This document shows positions 45,001 to 52,179 of a DNA stretch of 64,000 nt, in pieces (position 1 is the stretch's first letter; the number at the start of each line of letters is the position of its first letter). The stretch is from Tritrichomonas musculus (lineage: Eukaryota > Parabasalia > Tritrichomonadida > Tritrichomonadidae). The translations under genes and the position numbers were made by a program. Where the stretch lies: NCBI GenBank assembly GCA_039105265.1, contig JAPFFF010000025.1:484098-548097 (forward strand), read 5' to 3'. The notes beneath the pieces are model-generated. The model did no database searches. It had not been told where the DNA came from and was given only the letters and a program-made list of their open reading frames with translations.

Positions 45001-45785
45001 AGGTGCCAAATAGCCTCTCAAAAAGTGGAAATGAAAAAATTATTGATGAGCTTAATAAAAGTATTCAGAAAGTGGAACATGAACTTGATGATAAAAGCAA
45101 TGAAATTGAAATTCAAAAGCAGAACATTGATACTCTAAAGGAGCACATTAGAGAAAAGAAAGTCGTTATTGATGATTTGAATCTAAATATTGAAAATTCA
45201 TTCATCGAACTTGATGAAAAAACGAAGATAATTGACGAACAACAAAAAATCATTGATGAAAAAACAAACCTGTTGAATATTCTAACAAAAGAAAAAGAAG
45301 AAAGAATTAAATTATTTGATGACTTAAACGAAAACATTGAAAACTCATTCATGGAAATTGAAGAGAAAGAAATCACGATCAAGAAATTGAATGAAAAAAT
45401 TGTTGAAAAGGACAAGCTGCTTGAAAAAGCAGAAATTGAAATTAATCAATTAAAATCACAATTTTCTAGCAATTCCCAAGCTTTAAAAGAAAAATTGGTA
45501 AAGAAATCGAGAGAAGTTTCTGAAATGAAACAAATGTTGGCTTCCGCTAGGCAAACAATGATCAGATTGACTGATAAAAATCAACAAATGGAAAAAGAAA
45601 AAGAAAATTTGTTGGAGAATCTTCAAAGACAAGTCAAGCAAAACGATGAAATGATTGCTTTGCTTGAAAAACAGAAAAATTCACTTGATATGAAATCAAG
45701 TCAAATTTCAAATCTAACAAAAATTTACTCTGAAGAAATTAATTCTCTACGTTCTGAATTAGAAGATTCTGACCAAAACGAGTGA
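33006..45785 (+). CDS. Giant coiled-coil protein, 4259 aa
   Basis: One uninterrupted 12.8-kb frame. Residues 1 to about 370 are a less regular helical head (starting MNSTAQTQSHMSPIDPKKRR, with Pro and Trp). From there to the end nearly all sequence is Glu/Lys/Gln/Asn heptad repeats with Leu/Ile at a/d positions. Two tracts are internal tandem repeats of ~28-42 residues: about residues 2425-2560 (KEKEIESQKKKIQDISAEKK and variants) and 3470-3660 (KEKEVKKEKQQIQELEQEKE and variants). There is no signal peptide, membrane helix or GRIP-type tail. At 0.15 nm per residue a continuous coiled coil would be about 0.6 micrometre long. Similar proteins are often labelled viral A-type inclusion protein; a tether or cytoskeletal linker (golgin, basal body, axostyle/costa) is the likelier role. 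Ends in TGA. Confidence 0.85.
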   Translation: MNSTAQTQSHMSPIDPKKRRSSQSILNEVENNISIIKKIIDHTISPEMWKQTIDKMSNQSFKSLAILIVNLENIIYNNNNSINTDLSPTIDSFHPEIVENPESRLIFVQNCLENIDRLLSIKEKVEFTKKMPIEGRLLKINQQIAEMPPLAELDQPDMSNELLNIGKETLTFEYNSTQTQFLLSKVNFLASIYDRNINWINQMKEAIQCQQKQIFELQEALFYNSKNNPQNLFNDSIYGSYFSVDDAIQFHENRINELQGEKTDSSNETTAKELNLLINDKLSQIDHLLTTLDSSKLNPNWPVQMKLDDLIERVSILAHIEKVDDSGITKEILRDSSKITDQNARITFLETSINRIAKLKVYSEAQLMQQRLSLSNSPAMLELKRRCGVQENENKELKEKLTRSENLAQVMQNKYTSTLIYSKKLEVLLKKKNINLKESVKEEMAELALKASEYSEEIKNLSKELDNSSSIIGEKAIEIAELMNANDMLKEENRVLKNSVNPKNKIKIEMKLKNSELEKENASLKEKLQSIEEMLNKRIETLTIKVQKSEKDLETCQQSLAESTKENNEIKFEIENMRARYQKMEELYNEKNENELKIGDELKNSQKLNDDLSRKIEELEKNMSSKLNEFSGSSQKIDELEKQINDANSLIQSQNEKIELANFLSQTQKQRIDDLSNDNLMLTQNLEKKIAQCKELNHEIEKKNQLITELDRMKTDLSMKENELVQAIETQKNQNESLNKNNEELNNTIEMQKQEILELSQEVENKKNEILIHEQEKSDLSRMKNELEQSLSNQQKEVEVQNLKISELEQQKLELSSKKEELERKVDEQEKEIEKDKHQIQDLSAKKEEVEQEIQIQKQQNETFNEEMSQTIEKQKEEIESLKQEKNELSTELNELQRKNEDNDQEISNHKLKIQELEENLKNSNQEIKTRDIQIEEKAQEQEASKAEKDQEINKLQTQNDDLKQNVSKQAEEIESQKKQINDINHEIENNKKQISELELLNSKFKLELEEKEKEAEKSNEQIKILENQKSELESSLSQSVKELEDEKETNQKRIDELNQEVENKNLQIQMFEEKQKELNLNKDELQSKFENREKELNLELESKNDLIQQLEKQKNEFEENLSKRENELESEKQKVSELSNEIEENKQQIQELQSINDDLTQKKSDLSLEKLNLEKNIGERDQKIETLTQQSENYIKRLEELQSIYGELSEEYEKKKEQIKQLSSNKEEIEQTVSKQSQEYESQKQQNIELLQNISNIEKEKLEISSRNIELENRIEEKNKEIESQKQQNSQLKEENEKGKEEINQLLSKKEELEQSLSKQNQENEAQKQQNFDLLQEIGNKDILLSILEKEKSEFSIKNSELQKTIEELEEENSTNKQRIEKLEEEKNNLLVKKDEFEHNFENSLKEIKEREIQQNEQETIRVNQQQQIEELQTVKSSLEHTLNEQNQEAETQKEKIEELTNKNNELDNENKVKEQEINEKQNEIEELNKQNNELKMKLEEMENEVTKSTQINEENANKIQEVQQKLADTQMQLEELASVSEEQKQTITEHESKHEENNSQIEELMQMNDNKDKKIEELIQEAQNRENQYECNKAEQEQKINELQTRQNELENEIAIQKQENESNQQKINELVQEKNQQTSEISSLEQQEKEIEKEKEELEKLLNERNEELRKEKEINEEHVKAKDELEKLMNERNEEIRKEKEINEEHVKAKDELQNEISNKQEMISLLEKEKAELLSSNNKIKATLEETNHELDAVKQNNEKLSSKNEELDIEIEYKKQQIQILVNEKSELFSSKEELENKLSEQIKEIETQQKQNSEISSLKSDLESKLKEHEKELQKQQQKIQELEHKNNEDSQKLESNRIELEQLAATKEEIEQKLDERNKEFDSQKEKIETQQQQIQELNEEIEIQKQTNETQKQQNAELLQELSSLEEEKSELENQNIELENTIKNQSQEIETQKQQNEELKDEKSKLEEEKISLISEKNVLNDSFELQKKDIESFNQQNETLSQDKEELEKTIEMQKQKIDELSLNCSKLDDQIATLSKNKEELELSLEEQKQAIEQLNKQVSDLSDDILSKNESISSLEQQKLDNEQTINERNQEISSKNDQIERLSNEKEELSENVSKLEEQVFNLEQKEAENKLELEEKSKQIEKHIQLNEDNQNKNQELVEEIETNRQKIAQLENEKDELQNDLLEREKEIKAKSDQIQDLTQQNHEINQVILSHKQQINELSNELSDEKEKVAQLESGKSTISQQNADLEHEVNNQSQIIADKEQQISQLEQEKSKLSALKEELESQNEEQTQEIQKIKDENEKLSQEVSNNKEIISQYEENNATLLSEKEELEREVEEKNKQIQTQKQQIEENENKINECNEELENKKLQIQTLEQEKIKFLENEDELKQTLEVKSRDIEIQQHETLELSSMKEELEQKIDEKEKEIESQKKKIQDISAEKKEFEQKVDEKEKEIKNQKQQIQDISAKKEEVEQKIVEKEKEIEAQKQKIQNISAEKEEVEQALGTQNKEIENQKQQIQDISAKKEELEQKVDEKEKEMETLNQSNENLQKMVEAQKQEIDRALNEVESKKKEISIIEQEKLKLSTENDALEQCISEHQKEINSQKQKVLEIEKEKDDLSTKNEKLEQSIIEKDEQIAIQKSQNEELRRQIESEKQNLVNKNNEYEQTVESRNEEIEELKQQKENLNQDKIKLLEEVENHKQEISTLKQEEANLSSEKNELEKQLSQRESTIETQVQQIQKLEEDNSKLSIKKNELEQELSEKENQIDTQEQQIQKLEEEKSNLSQLRDELEQTIEERDKEIETQKQDNNELVETIEAQKQEIENEKQLKSKLEQEILSLHEQSNEISTKKDETELILEERIKEIEDQSQQIKELLSQNVELQEKKSDLSLLKLNLEQQIVEKEQEIKSLQKQNEKYQNGNEELQKEIDELKEENENKNQEIQQLEKVISERDNEIELKKQEISELSLEVENKNQKISEIEQEKSDISAKKEELDQMITERNEEIKTQKHQNEELKQEIEKEKQSNLDLSTKNGELEKTIELKNGEIENLNQSKEELMEQIEIHKQEILTLQQEELKLSAEKKELEQQLSQRESTVETQAKQIQELEENNSKLSSLKDEHEHTIEEQTKEISLQKQQNEELVAEIDEFKLSIEINKKKISSLEQEKTELLSANDDLERTIEERNKEIDELEFKNNELNEEIENKSQASNEKEKTINEVTALNQSQKEKIDELSNDKIRLSQDVQEKEQQIEELANTKEELNHEIETKNDQIQKLEQEKIDLSTKKKELEQSLEEQSKENESQKGKIIDCENKIQTLEERNLMTENTVKEQSQEISTLKQQIDELKSNEILLNQEISNDKERIKELTANNDDLKQTVQKGNGIIETQKQKNENLIKNNEKLVQEIKEGKQQIQEIEKVKAELLKDNNELKQNNDKMSQEIESQKQKNSAFEKEQSLLSTEKEKLEKDLTKKEKEVEEQIQKIQKLEQEKTNLSAKNNELQASIVEKEKEVKKEKQQIQELEQEKENLTTKNKELQSTINEKEKEVKKEKQQNQKLEQENASLTAMNSQLQTSVDEKEKEIIKEKQQSQKLEQEKENLTTKNKELQSTINVKQKEITNEKQQIQKLEQEKVNLSAKKDKLEQQIKEQEIDKAQQIQELEQKLEKSAQEIKTRDIQIEEKVHEKEAKQNEQTQQIIQLNEANSSLENSLKEKAQEFEALKAQSNELKRYIIQIHKENQIIKQKNEELVQSSKQKDESSKKYESIIESNKNSIKKQGKLIFALENDLQTKSKTIDAYVVKDKAKTSKIIELQNLFKIALQKYRNEKDEFEKKLENMKKQIKHLLNINKKQFLIINQFEQNEQLRNEIEILRSSKAKLEQNIESTKQSMMENGAKNEDDTKTDFYRMANEKRLKQIEEQNKRNIEFANILKEQQKQIENNSKYNDEQSARIQELIQIKSQLEGELLDKDKYISNLEETINHLDDLLQKKVPNSLSKSGNEKIIDELNKSIQKVEHELDDKSNEIEIQKQNIDTLKEHIREKKVVIDDLNLNIENSFIELDEKTKIIDEQQKIIDEKTNLLNILTKEKEERIKLFDDLNENIENSFMEIEEKEITIKKLNEKIVEKDKLLEKAEIEINQLKSQFSSNSQALKEKLVKKSREVSEMKQMLASARQTMIRLTDKNQQMEKEKENLLENLQRQVKQNDEMIALLEKQKNSLDMKSSQISNLTKIYSEEINSLRSELEDSDQNE

Positions 45786-46224
45786 TTTCATTATTATTTT
45801 TTTATTAGATGGAAGTGATTACCATCTTTGTTAAATTATTTTTAGAATTATGTTATTAAATGTTATTATTTATTAGAGATTTGTTTTTATTTTTAGTTTT
45901 TAAATATCAAGATTGAAGTTAAATTTTTAATTATCTTTCCAACTTTCAAAAAGAAATTTATATTGCATTTAAAACCACAGTTTATATTAAGTTTATTAGC
46001 AAAATGCGAAAACCAGATTTATAAAAAAAAAAAAAAAAAAACTATTATGTAAATCAGATATTAAAACAAAAAAAAAAACTCTAATATATTAAATATACAA
46101 AAAAAAAATTGACATTTCGATCTAAAAGCTGCATATGATGAAAAGTATCGCATTTAAAAGCGCAGCCTAATGTTTAATAATTTTTGAATTAATGAAAGTT
46201 TTCAAAAACTAATTCATTATTAAT
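45786..46224. other. Convergent intergenic spacer
   Basis: AT-rich stretch between two 3' ends, with A-runs at 46023-46041 and near 46066 and 46099. No gene or RNA seen. Confidence 0.5.
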
Positions 46225-48141
46225 TTATTTCAACAATTTTTCGAAGTCATCACAAATAAGGAAATCTTTATTATCATCTATCGTTTCTATGGATGATCCA
46301 CTTTCTGATTCAATATTTTTTTTGGATTTTTTTCTTTTGAGGTGATTATGTGAATCATGAGCAATTAAAGATTTGTCATTTTTAGAATCTCCCCCAGATA
46401 AATCAGGTATTCCTTCATTTAATGAATCATTTGAGCTTCTCTTTGGTGAATCATTTGAGCTTCTCTTTGGTGAATCATTTGTATTATTTGTATCTTCAGT
46501 TGTGTTTGTTTCGCTTGCTAATAAGTTTAATAAACTCCTGGCTATTCTTTTTATAATATTTACAAACAATCTTTGATCGTTTATAGAAATTTGTGGTGAA
46601 TGGCCAAGTTAGCAATCTGCAACTCTTTCAAAAAGATTTTCAGCGTAATAATGAGCATCTGAATTTAAAGCTTTAATAAGAATGTATTCTTTTCCATAAA
46701 TGGCAGATTCATGTGTTGATGAAATTAGCAATGTATTATTAATTTCATTTAGATGCTTAAGCAGCTTTCTTGGTGCCTTTTGTGTAAATTGTATTTCATC
46801 GAATTTTCTGACTGAATGATTATAATCTTTATAACCTAAATGCTTAACAATTCCTTCAAATAACTTCGCTTGGTTTTTGGTAATGAAATCGTGTAAAAAT
46901 AAAACTAATCCTTTTTTGTTTTTTCGCCAATTATTAATAATTGTTACTAAATTTGAATTGAATTTAGAATAACTGTCTTTGCCGTCTACTCCTCCTAGCA
47001 TTATGATATTGAAAGTTGAAAGGTAATCGGGATTTCCCAATGATTTAACGAAATCTGACTCTTTTTGATTACAAATATTAATTGAAAAGTTAGCTTTACG
47101 AAAGTTATTCACCAAAAATTGAAAGTCGACTCCTTTTTTATATGGCGAATCTGGAATAACATACAGAATTGATACTTGTTGTTTTTCTACTTTAATAACA
47201 TCGTCTGGATTTGGATATCCAAAAGGAGAATTGTCGCTTAGATTTGATAAACAGTAGTATAGGCCTGTTCCAACACAATCTTCAGTACTATGTAAAGCAT
47301 TTATTATATCATTCATATTATTTTGGTCAACATGAAATAACGAAGTTGATTGTCCTCCTCTGATCATCAACTCTGCATTGATCTCTGAAATGCAAGATAA
47401 TTTTTGGATGAAAGCAGAAATGTTCATAATAAATGAGCCATTTATACCAAGTTTTGCTTCCAATTTGCTGTATTCCAGATTCGTTTGAATTGAAATAAAT
47501 AATTGTTTCCCATATTTAATTGAAGAAACAAAGAGCGGAATATCATTAATTGATATTGCATCTTGAATATCTATCAAAGTTGTATTGTCATCAATATAAC
47601 TAAACGATCCCAAGCTATTATCATAATCAACATCAATTGACAAATGTTCAATTGTAATAATTGAAATAGCATTTGTTTTGTATTCTTTTTTATCAAATTT
47701 AATTGATGATAAAAACTTTAATACATCTCCTGCCTGAAATGATATTTTGGATTGGAGCTCTAAATCATTAATCGATGTGATCTGATAAATATTTGCAGTC
47801 GTCTTAGTAGGATATTTCTTTATTTTACTCATCAATTCTTTTGTTTTTTCACGAACAGCAGACAATTTGCAAGATTCAATTTCCATTATTGTTTTACCAT
47901 TTTCTCTGCATGTTTCATCATTTGCTGAAATTGTGAATTTTTTTTGAGGTAAATCTGTAATTGAAAGAAATTTTTGTTCTTTTTTATCATATTTAATAAA
48001 AGCACACAAATAAATATCTTGATTTTCATCATATGTGAAAAGTACAAGTGGAGTGGATTGAGATGATTTCCTTAGTTTTAAGTACCTCTTGACTTGTCTT
48101 TTCCATTTGCATGATTGTTTCTTATTTCTTGACTCATTAAT
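46225..48141 (-). pseudogene. Thiol-activated-cytolysin-like domain fused to an alpha/beta domain; looks broken
   Basis: The N-terminal half resembles the core of cholesterol-dependent cytolysins (for example DIPLFVSSIKYGKQLFISIQ, then INAELMIRGGQ), a family of bacterial pore-forming proteins also found sporadically in eukaryotes. A second domain follows, with Rossmann-like strands (VSILYVIPDSPYKKG, NIIMLGGVDGKDSYSKF, KKGLVLFLHDF), perhaps of class I amidotransferase or ThuA type, and then a Ser/Asn-rich acidic tail. I treat the locus as an old copy: it looks incomplete at the 5' end and has about one or two interruptions overall. Membership of the cytolysin superfamily is my reading of short matching phrases. 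Origin by transfer from bacteria is possible. No function is claimed for this copy. Confidence 0.5.
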
Positions 48142-48675
48142 TTGAAATAATCAAAGCAAAAAAAATTTGTGATATAAAGTTGTGTCTTTTTGGTATTTGA
48201 AGTTTTTGAAAATTGTGAACTTTATATTTTACACTTGAACTTTTTCAATTAAACAAATTGTCATATTTTTAATACAAATCTTTATAACCTTCACAAACTC
48301 ATCGATAGAGAATAGTCTTATAATTTCAATGCCAAATGTCATTAAACTTTTTGTATAAATATTTGATATAAATCCAGTTCATTTTTATTAGATGAAGGAG
48401 TATGTTTAAGCATATGACAAAATCACAATTAAATCAAATATTAAATTAACTAAGTATATTTTTGGAACTTATTTAAAATAAGTTATTTTAGATTGGTGTA
48501 CAAATTATATGTTGTATTGAATGAAATGAATGGGATTTTTTCTGTTTCTATGAGATATTTCATTTTATTCTCTAAGAAATTATATAAAAATTACAAAAAG
48601 TTCCTGATTTTAATTAAATAGACAAATTCTATAAATGATTTTTATAGATTTATGAAAAACATAATAAAATAAGAA
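48142..48675. other. Intergenic, nothing recognised
   Basis: AT-rich spacer before tRNA-Pro; no coding sequence or repeat that I can support. Confidence 0.5.
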
Positions 48676-48747
48676 GGGTGATTGGTCTAGTGGCATGATT
48701 CTCGCTTTGGGTGCGAGAGGTCTCGGGTTCAATTCCCGAATCGCCCC
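48676..48747 (+). tRNA. tRNA-Pro (TGG)
   Basis: Acceptor GGGTGAT pairs with ATCGCCC, D-arm TGGTCTAGTGGCATGAT, anticodon stem CTCGC/GCGAG with loop TTTGGGT (anticodon TGG), T-arm TCGGGTTCAATTCCCGA. No intron. A T-run starts right after the gene (48748), acting as Pol III terminator. Confidence 0.95.
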
Positions 48748-48942
48748 TTTTTTTGCTTTTTTTGTTAGAAAAAAAATATGAAGATGTTGGATAACACATT
48801 TAAAACTTAAAAAAAAGAGCAAAGATAGCCATTTCTCATTTAGATTTAAAATCTCGTGGCTGGTCAAAAAGAATTAAAAAAAAAATGATCTTAAATTAAA
48901 CATTTTATTTCATAATATTGTTGATTTAGCATGGAACTAGAA

Positions 48943-49323
48943 TTAAAAATCAAATTCAAAATCAGAATTAAACTCAAAATACATGTCTTGAGTTGATTCA
49001 TAAAATGAAGGATCAATGAGTTCATCGCTATGATTAAAATCATTTAAAAAGGAAAATTCCTCTGGTGGATATTCATTGTCTATTGTGTTGTCATAATTGT
49101 CTGTTGAGTTGTTTGAATATTCATCTGCATTTGTTTCGGTACTCTCTTTGTTTTCTGTTTTTAACTTCTTTGTCCTTTTTGCATTTGCGTTTTCTTTTTT
49201 GTTCTTGCTATTATTTTCATTTTTAATTCGATCATACTCGTCAACTTCAAATATTTGTGTATTTCCTCCATCAATAACGATATATGATTGTATTCTTTTC
49301 CACTTTTGCCCTTTTCTTCCCAT
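48943..49323 (-). CDS. Small acidic-tailed protein of unknown function, 126 aa
   Basis: I start at the ATG at 49323 (MGRKGQKWKRIQSYIVIDGG) rather than the upstream in-frame ATG, because an initiator lies between them. The N-terminal 35 residues are basic and then strand-like (KRIQSYIVIDGGNTQIFEVD), followed by a Lys/Asn-rich linker with a nuclear-signal-like KRTKKLK. The C-terminus is an Asp/Glu/Asn/Phe-rich tail ending DFEFDF. No known domain recognised. Basic-then-acidic layout suggests a nucleic-acid or chromatin contact, but that is only a guess. Confidence 0.6.
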   Translation of the reverse strand: MGRKGQKWKRIQSYIVIDGGNTQIFEVDEYDRIKNENNSKNKKENANAKRTKKLKTENKESTETNADEYSNNSTDNYDNTIDNEYPPEEFSFLNDFNHSDELIDPSFYESTQDMYFEFNSDFEFDF

Positions 49324-49338
49324 TTGATAATGCTTAAA

Positions 49339-49348
49339 TAAAAAATGA
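49339..49348 (-). promoter_or_regulatory. Initiator deciding the start at 49323
   Basis: TCATTTTTTA on the minus strand, likely +1 A at 49346, 22 bases before ATG 49323 and downstream of the alternative ATG at 49365. Confidence 0.6.
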
Positions 49349-49365
49349 TATGAACATGATAACAT

Positions 49366-50008
49366 TTTTATTTATAATATGCAAAAAAAACTAAGAAATG
49401 TATAGTTCGGTGTGTAGTTAAATAATCATATGAGATAATGATTGTTTTCTTTTTGTTAGTCGCGGATTGTTTCAAATGGCTTGTTATTTCAAAATTTACA
49501 ACTGAAAATGGATATTTTTTAAATTTTAATGGTCTCAATTTTGAATATATAAATTTGGTTTTATATTTATGTTTTATTTCATTAAATATAAGATATATTG
49601 TTTTACTTTTATTATAATTATATATATATAACAATATTTTTGTTGGAAATAATGAAAATTTGGGTGTATTTAGAACATTGAAGATTCTAATAGATATTAT
49701 TCAAAATTTGAAACAACTATTGAAGTATCTTTTAGATTTTTTAAAATATATAATGATAATAATAGTATTTAAATACTTTTATTATTATTATATATTAATT
49801 TGATTATGATATGATAATAATAATTTGATAATTATTTTATAAAAATTCAATAAATTTTATTTACATTTCTGTTTTTCCTCAATTTTTCTCTTTGATATTG
49901 AGAAGGTATAAATAAATTTAACAATTTTTTAATTTAAATTTGATACAATAAAATGAACATTCAAAATTTGAAACAATTTAAAAAATAAATTTTATTTTAT
50001 TCTTTTCA
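49366..50008. other. Divergent intergenic region
   Basis: AT-rich spacer between two divergently transcribed genes with dense AT/ATAAT simple sequence at 49740-49860. No further gene seen. Confidence 0.5.
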
Positions 50009-50016
50009 TCATTTTG
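50009..50016 (+). promoter_or_regulatory. Initiator of the C14-like gene at 50021
   Basis: TCATTTTG with likely +1 A at 50011, ten bases before the ATG. Confidence 0.55.
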
Positions 50017-50020
50017 ATCA

Positions 50021-50893
50021 ATGCAGACAAATCAAAATGAGAATGATGTCAAAGCAATTAATAAATTTTCTATTGATGATAAAGCAGACACAAAAAAGAA
50101 TGGATTTCACCTTAAATTAGATCCGAATAGCAATTGCCTTTCTGAAAACAAAAATGAACAAGCAAGAAAAATAACTACTCAAAAAAAGCTTCTTAAATCA
50201 TTTAAAAAAATTGGCAAATGTCTCAATCATTCTAATTGCAAAGAAATTTCTTCATGTAAATTCGACAAAGTTTGCCTTATTTTAATCAGTAACTTCAATA
50301 ACAACAAAGAAACTCCGCATATAGGATCTTTAAATGACGGTTATCTATTTGGATTATATCATTATCGTTTAGGATTCAACGTTTTTTATTTATATGGAGC
50401 CAATCGCAAAGAATTAAATGATTATATTCAACAATTTATAGCAAATACCAAAGAAAATTTAACAATTTTTCATTCAGGAAGTAATCAAAATGAAATAAAA
50501 TTTAATCCTTTTGAAAGAACAGGAAACTGCAAAATAGTTCTTGTTTCGGATTGTAAAAAAGATAAATCTCTTTTTGACATTGAAAATATTACCAAAACCA
50601 ATGCGAAAAATCAATCAGATATATTGTCATTTCATGTTGATGAAATTACTCATGGAATTTTTGTTTATTATTACTGTCGAATCATTTATAATGATCCAAA
50701 TATTTCAGATAAAAGAGTTATTGAGAAGTTAATTTCATCTCTTTCACGGTTTAAAGAAAGTTTTGTTTGGATAGCAACCTATAAAGTTGATTCAATTAAT
50801 CCAATTTATAAGAATTGTGTTCGACACGCTTGCGAATTATTTGATGGATTGAATCATGATAATTCTGATGATGATTATGAATATGATGAATAA
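50021..50893 (+). CDS. Caspase-fold (clan CD, C14-like) protein, His position altered
   Basis: 290 residues, ATG with a close initiator, TAA end. After a variable N-terminus, the caspase-like core runs from VCLILISNF (about residue 88) through NDGYLFGLYHYRLGFNVFYL to LVSDCKKDKSLFDIEN, and then the C-terminal block ITHGIFVYYYCRIIYNDPNI. In metacaspase-like C14 proteins a His follows YSG and the Cys lies in a D-C motif. Here the first motif reads FHSGSN: the expected His is Ser, and a His stands two positions earlier. The Cys is kept (SDC). So activity is doubtful, or the His has shifted. The C-terminus is Asp/Glu-rich (DNSDDDYEYDE). Its paralogue lies tail-to-tail at 51287-52162. Confidence 0.75.
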   Translation: MQTNQNENDVKAINKFSIDDKADTKKNGFHLKLDPNSNCLSENKNEQARKITTQKKLLKSFKKIGKCLNHSNCKEISSCKFDKVCLILISNFNNNKETPHIGSLNDGYLFGLYHYRLGFNVFYLYGANRKELNDYIQQFIANTKENLTIFHSGSNQNEIKFNPFERTGNCKIVLVSDCKKDKSLFDIENITKTNAKNQSDILSFHVDEITHGIFVYYYCRIIYNDPNISDKRVIEKLISSLSRFKESFVWIATYKVDSINPIYKNCVRHACELFDGLNHDNSDDDYEYDE

Positions 50894-51286
50894 GTATCAA
50901 TCTGATTTTATAGTACTGAATGCGTTTATTTAAACTGTTATTTGTAGGTTTTATTAAAGAGAGTTTATGGATTTTTTATTCTTTTTTATTTTAAAATATA
51001 ATTTATGATATTGTTCGTCATATAAAATAAAAAATATATAATATGGTACAATAAATTAAATATTTAAGCAAGAAATAATTTTAAAAAGTCAATTAAGATG
51101 ATTAATGATTAAAGTTTTTCTAAATTTATATAATTAAAAAATGAGATTTTATCAAAATACTTTGCATCCAATCTTGCAAGTGGCATATAAAAATTAATTT
51201 TCATGCAATATAAAAAATAGATAAATAGTGTTTAAAATCCATATATATTTTTTTATGAATTAGGATACAAATAAAAAAAAACATCT
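50894..51286. other. Convergent spacer between the two C14-like paralogues
   Basis: About 390 bases of AT-rich sequence separating the 3' ends. No gene seen. Confidence 0.5.
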
Positions 51287-52162
51287 TTATTTGAAGATTG
51301 GTTGGGCTTCTAATTCCTTGTTATTTGTTTCGCAAATAAATGCTACATTGAAACGTTCAAGTGATGGAAACATCCTTTCTATTAGCCTTTTTGTTGTAAT
51401 GTTAGGCTGATCATAAATGAACTTGTAAAGATATTAAGTAAAAATCCCATGTGAATGCTTGCATTCGCTTGAATCAGAATTTGATGATTTTTCAATTGAT
51501 AATGAAATCATTCCTGATGTATTAGCATTATTTTCCTTGCTTATCTTGTCGATATCAAATATAGAGCCACCTTCTGTGCAATCAGAAATGAAAATAGCCT
51601 TGCATTTTCCTGTATTACTACCAGAAATTAATTTCGCTAATTTATCTTTGGTCACTTTTTTGTCCTTGAATTCAATTCCATTTGAGTTATGTCCAGAATA
51701 AAAAACTGTCAAAGTGCCTGTTGTGTGCATTAAAAAGAATTGAAGCCACTTTGGATAATTTCTTTGAATACAATTGTAAAGATAAAAAACTTTGAAGCCA
51801 AGACGATGATGGATAAGAGCTGTTAAATAACCGTCATTCATTGGTCCTATTTGCGGGTTGCATTTGCTATATTGTTCTCTTTGAAAATTGTTCATCAAAA
51901 TCAAACATACTTTTTCGAGTCCTTCTTTAGGGATTTCAATCCTGCTAATGTGATTTAAGCATCGTCCAATTCTGCTAAATGCTTTGAGGATGTCTTCTTT
52001 GTTAGAAACTCCTCTTGTTTTCTGGAAATGCTTCTCTGAAAATTCATGATTTTTTTCATAAAGTTTGGATGAAAGATGTTCATAATATGAATGCTTTTGT
52101 TTCTTGAATGGTTCGTCAGCGTATGTGTATGCGCATGGAACATATGTGAAATTATCTTGCAT
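51287..52162 (-). pseudogene. Caspase-fold (C14-like) paralogue with an in-frame stop
   Basis: From ATG 52162 the frame gives the same family as 50021-50893, with a canonical dyad region: VFYSGHNSNGIEF (His in place) and FISDCTEGGSIFDID (Cys in place). At 51434-51436 a TAA follows HSHGIFT. The same frame then continues without a shift (YLYKFIYDQPNITTKRLIER, then SLERFNVAFICETNNKELEA) to a TAA at 51287-51289, aligning residue for residue with the partner. The stop stands where the partner has Tyr, so one substitution (TAT/TAC to TAA) explains it. The catalytic part precedes the stop, so a shortened active protein is conceivable; a fresh nonsense pseudogene or allele is the simplest view. Confidence 0.8.
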
Positions 52163-52165
52163 TGG

Positions 52166-52175
52166 TTAAAAATGA
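52166..52175 (-). promoter_or_regulatory. Initiator of the C14-like gene at 52162
   Basis: TCATTTTTAA on the minus strand, likely +1 A at 52173, 11 bases before the ATG. Confidence 0.6.
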
Positions 52176-52179
52176 ATTA

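Noticed and set aside
35218-45415. Many antisense and shifted open frames within the giant coiled-coil gene
   Set aside because: They are low-complexity shadows (Phe/Leu or Lys/Arg/Asn-rich) produced by the Glu/Lys/Gln codons of the real frame.
49368-49634. 88-codon minus-strand frame upstream of the small acidic-tailed protein
   Set aside because: Not protein-like, and it overlaps the promoter side of the gene at 49323.
46225-52162. A pore-former plus caspase defence module
   Set aside because: The cytolysin-like locus looks incomplete, a tRNA and an unrelated gene lie between, and strands differ. Nothing in the sequence links them beyond distance.
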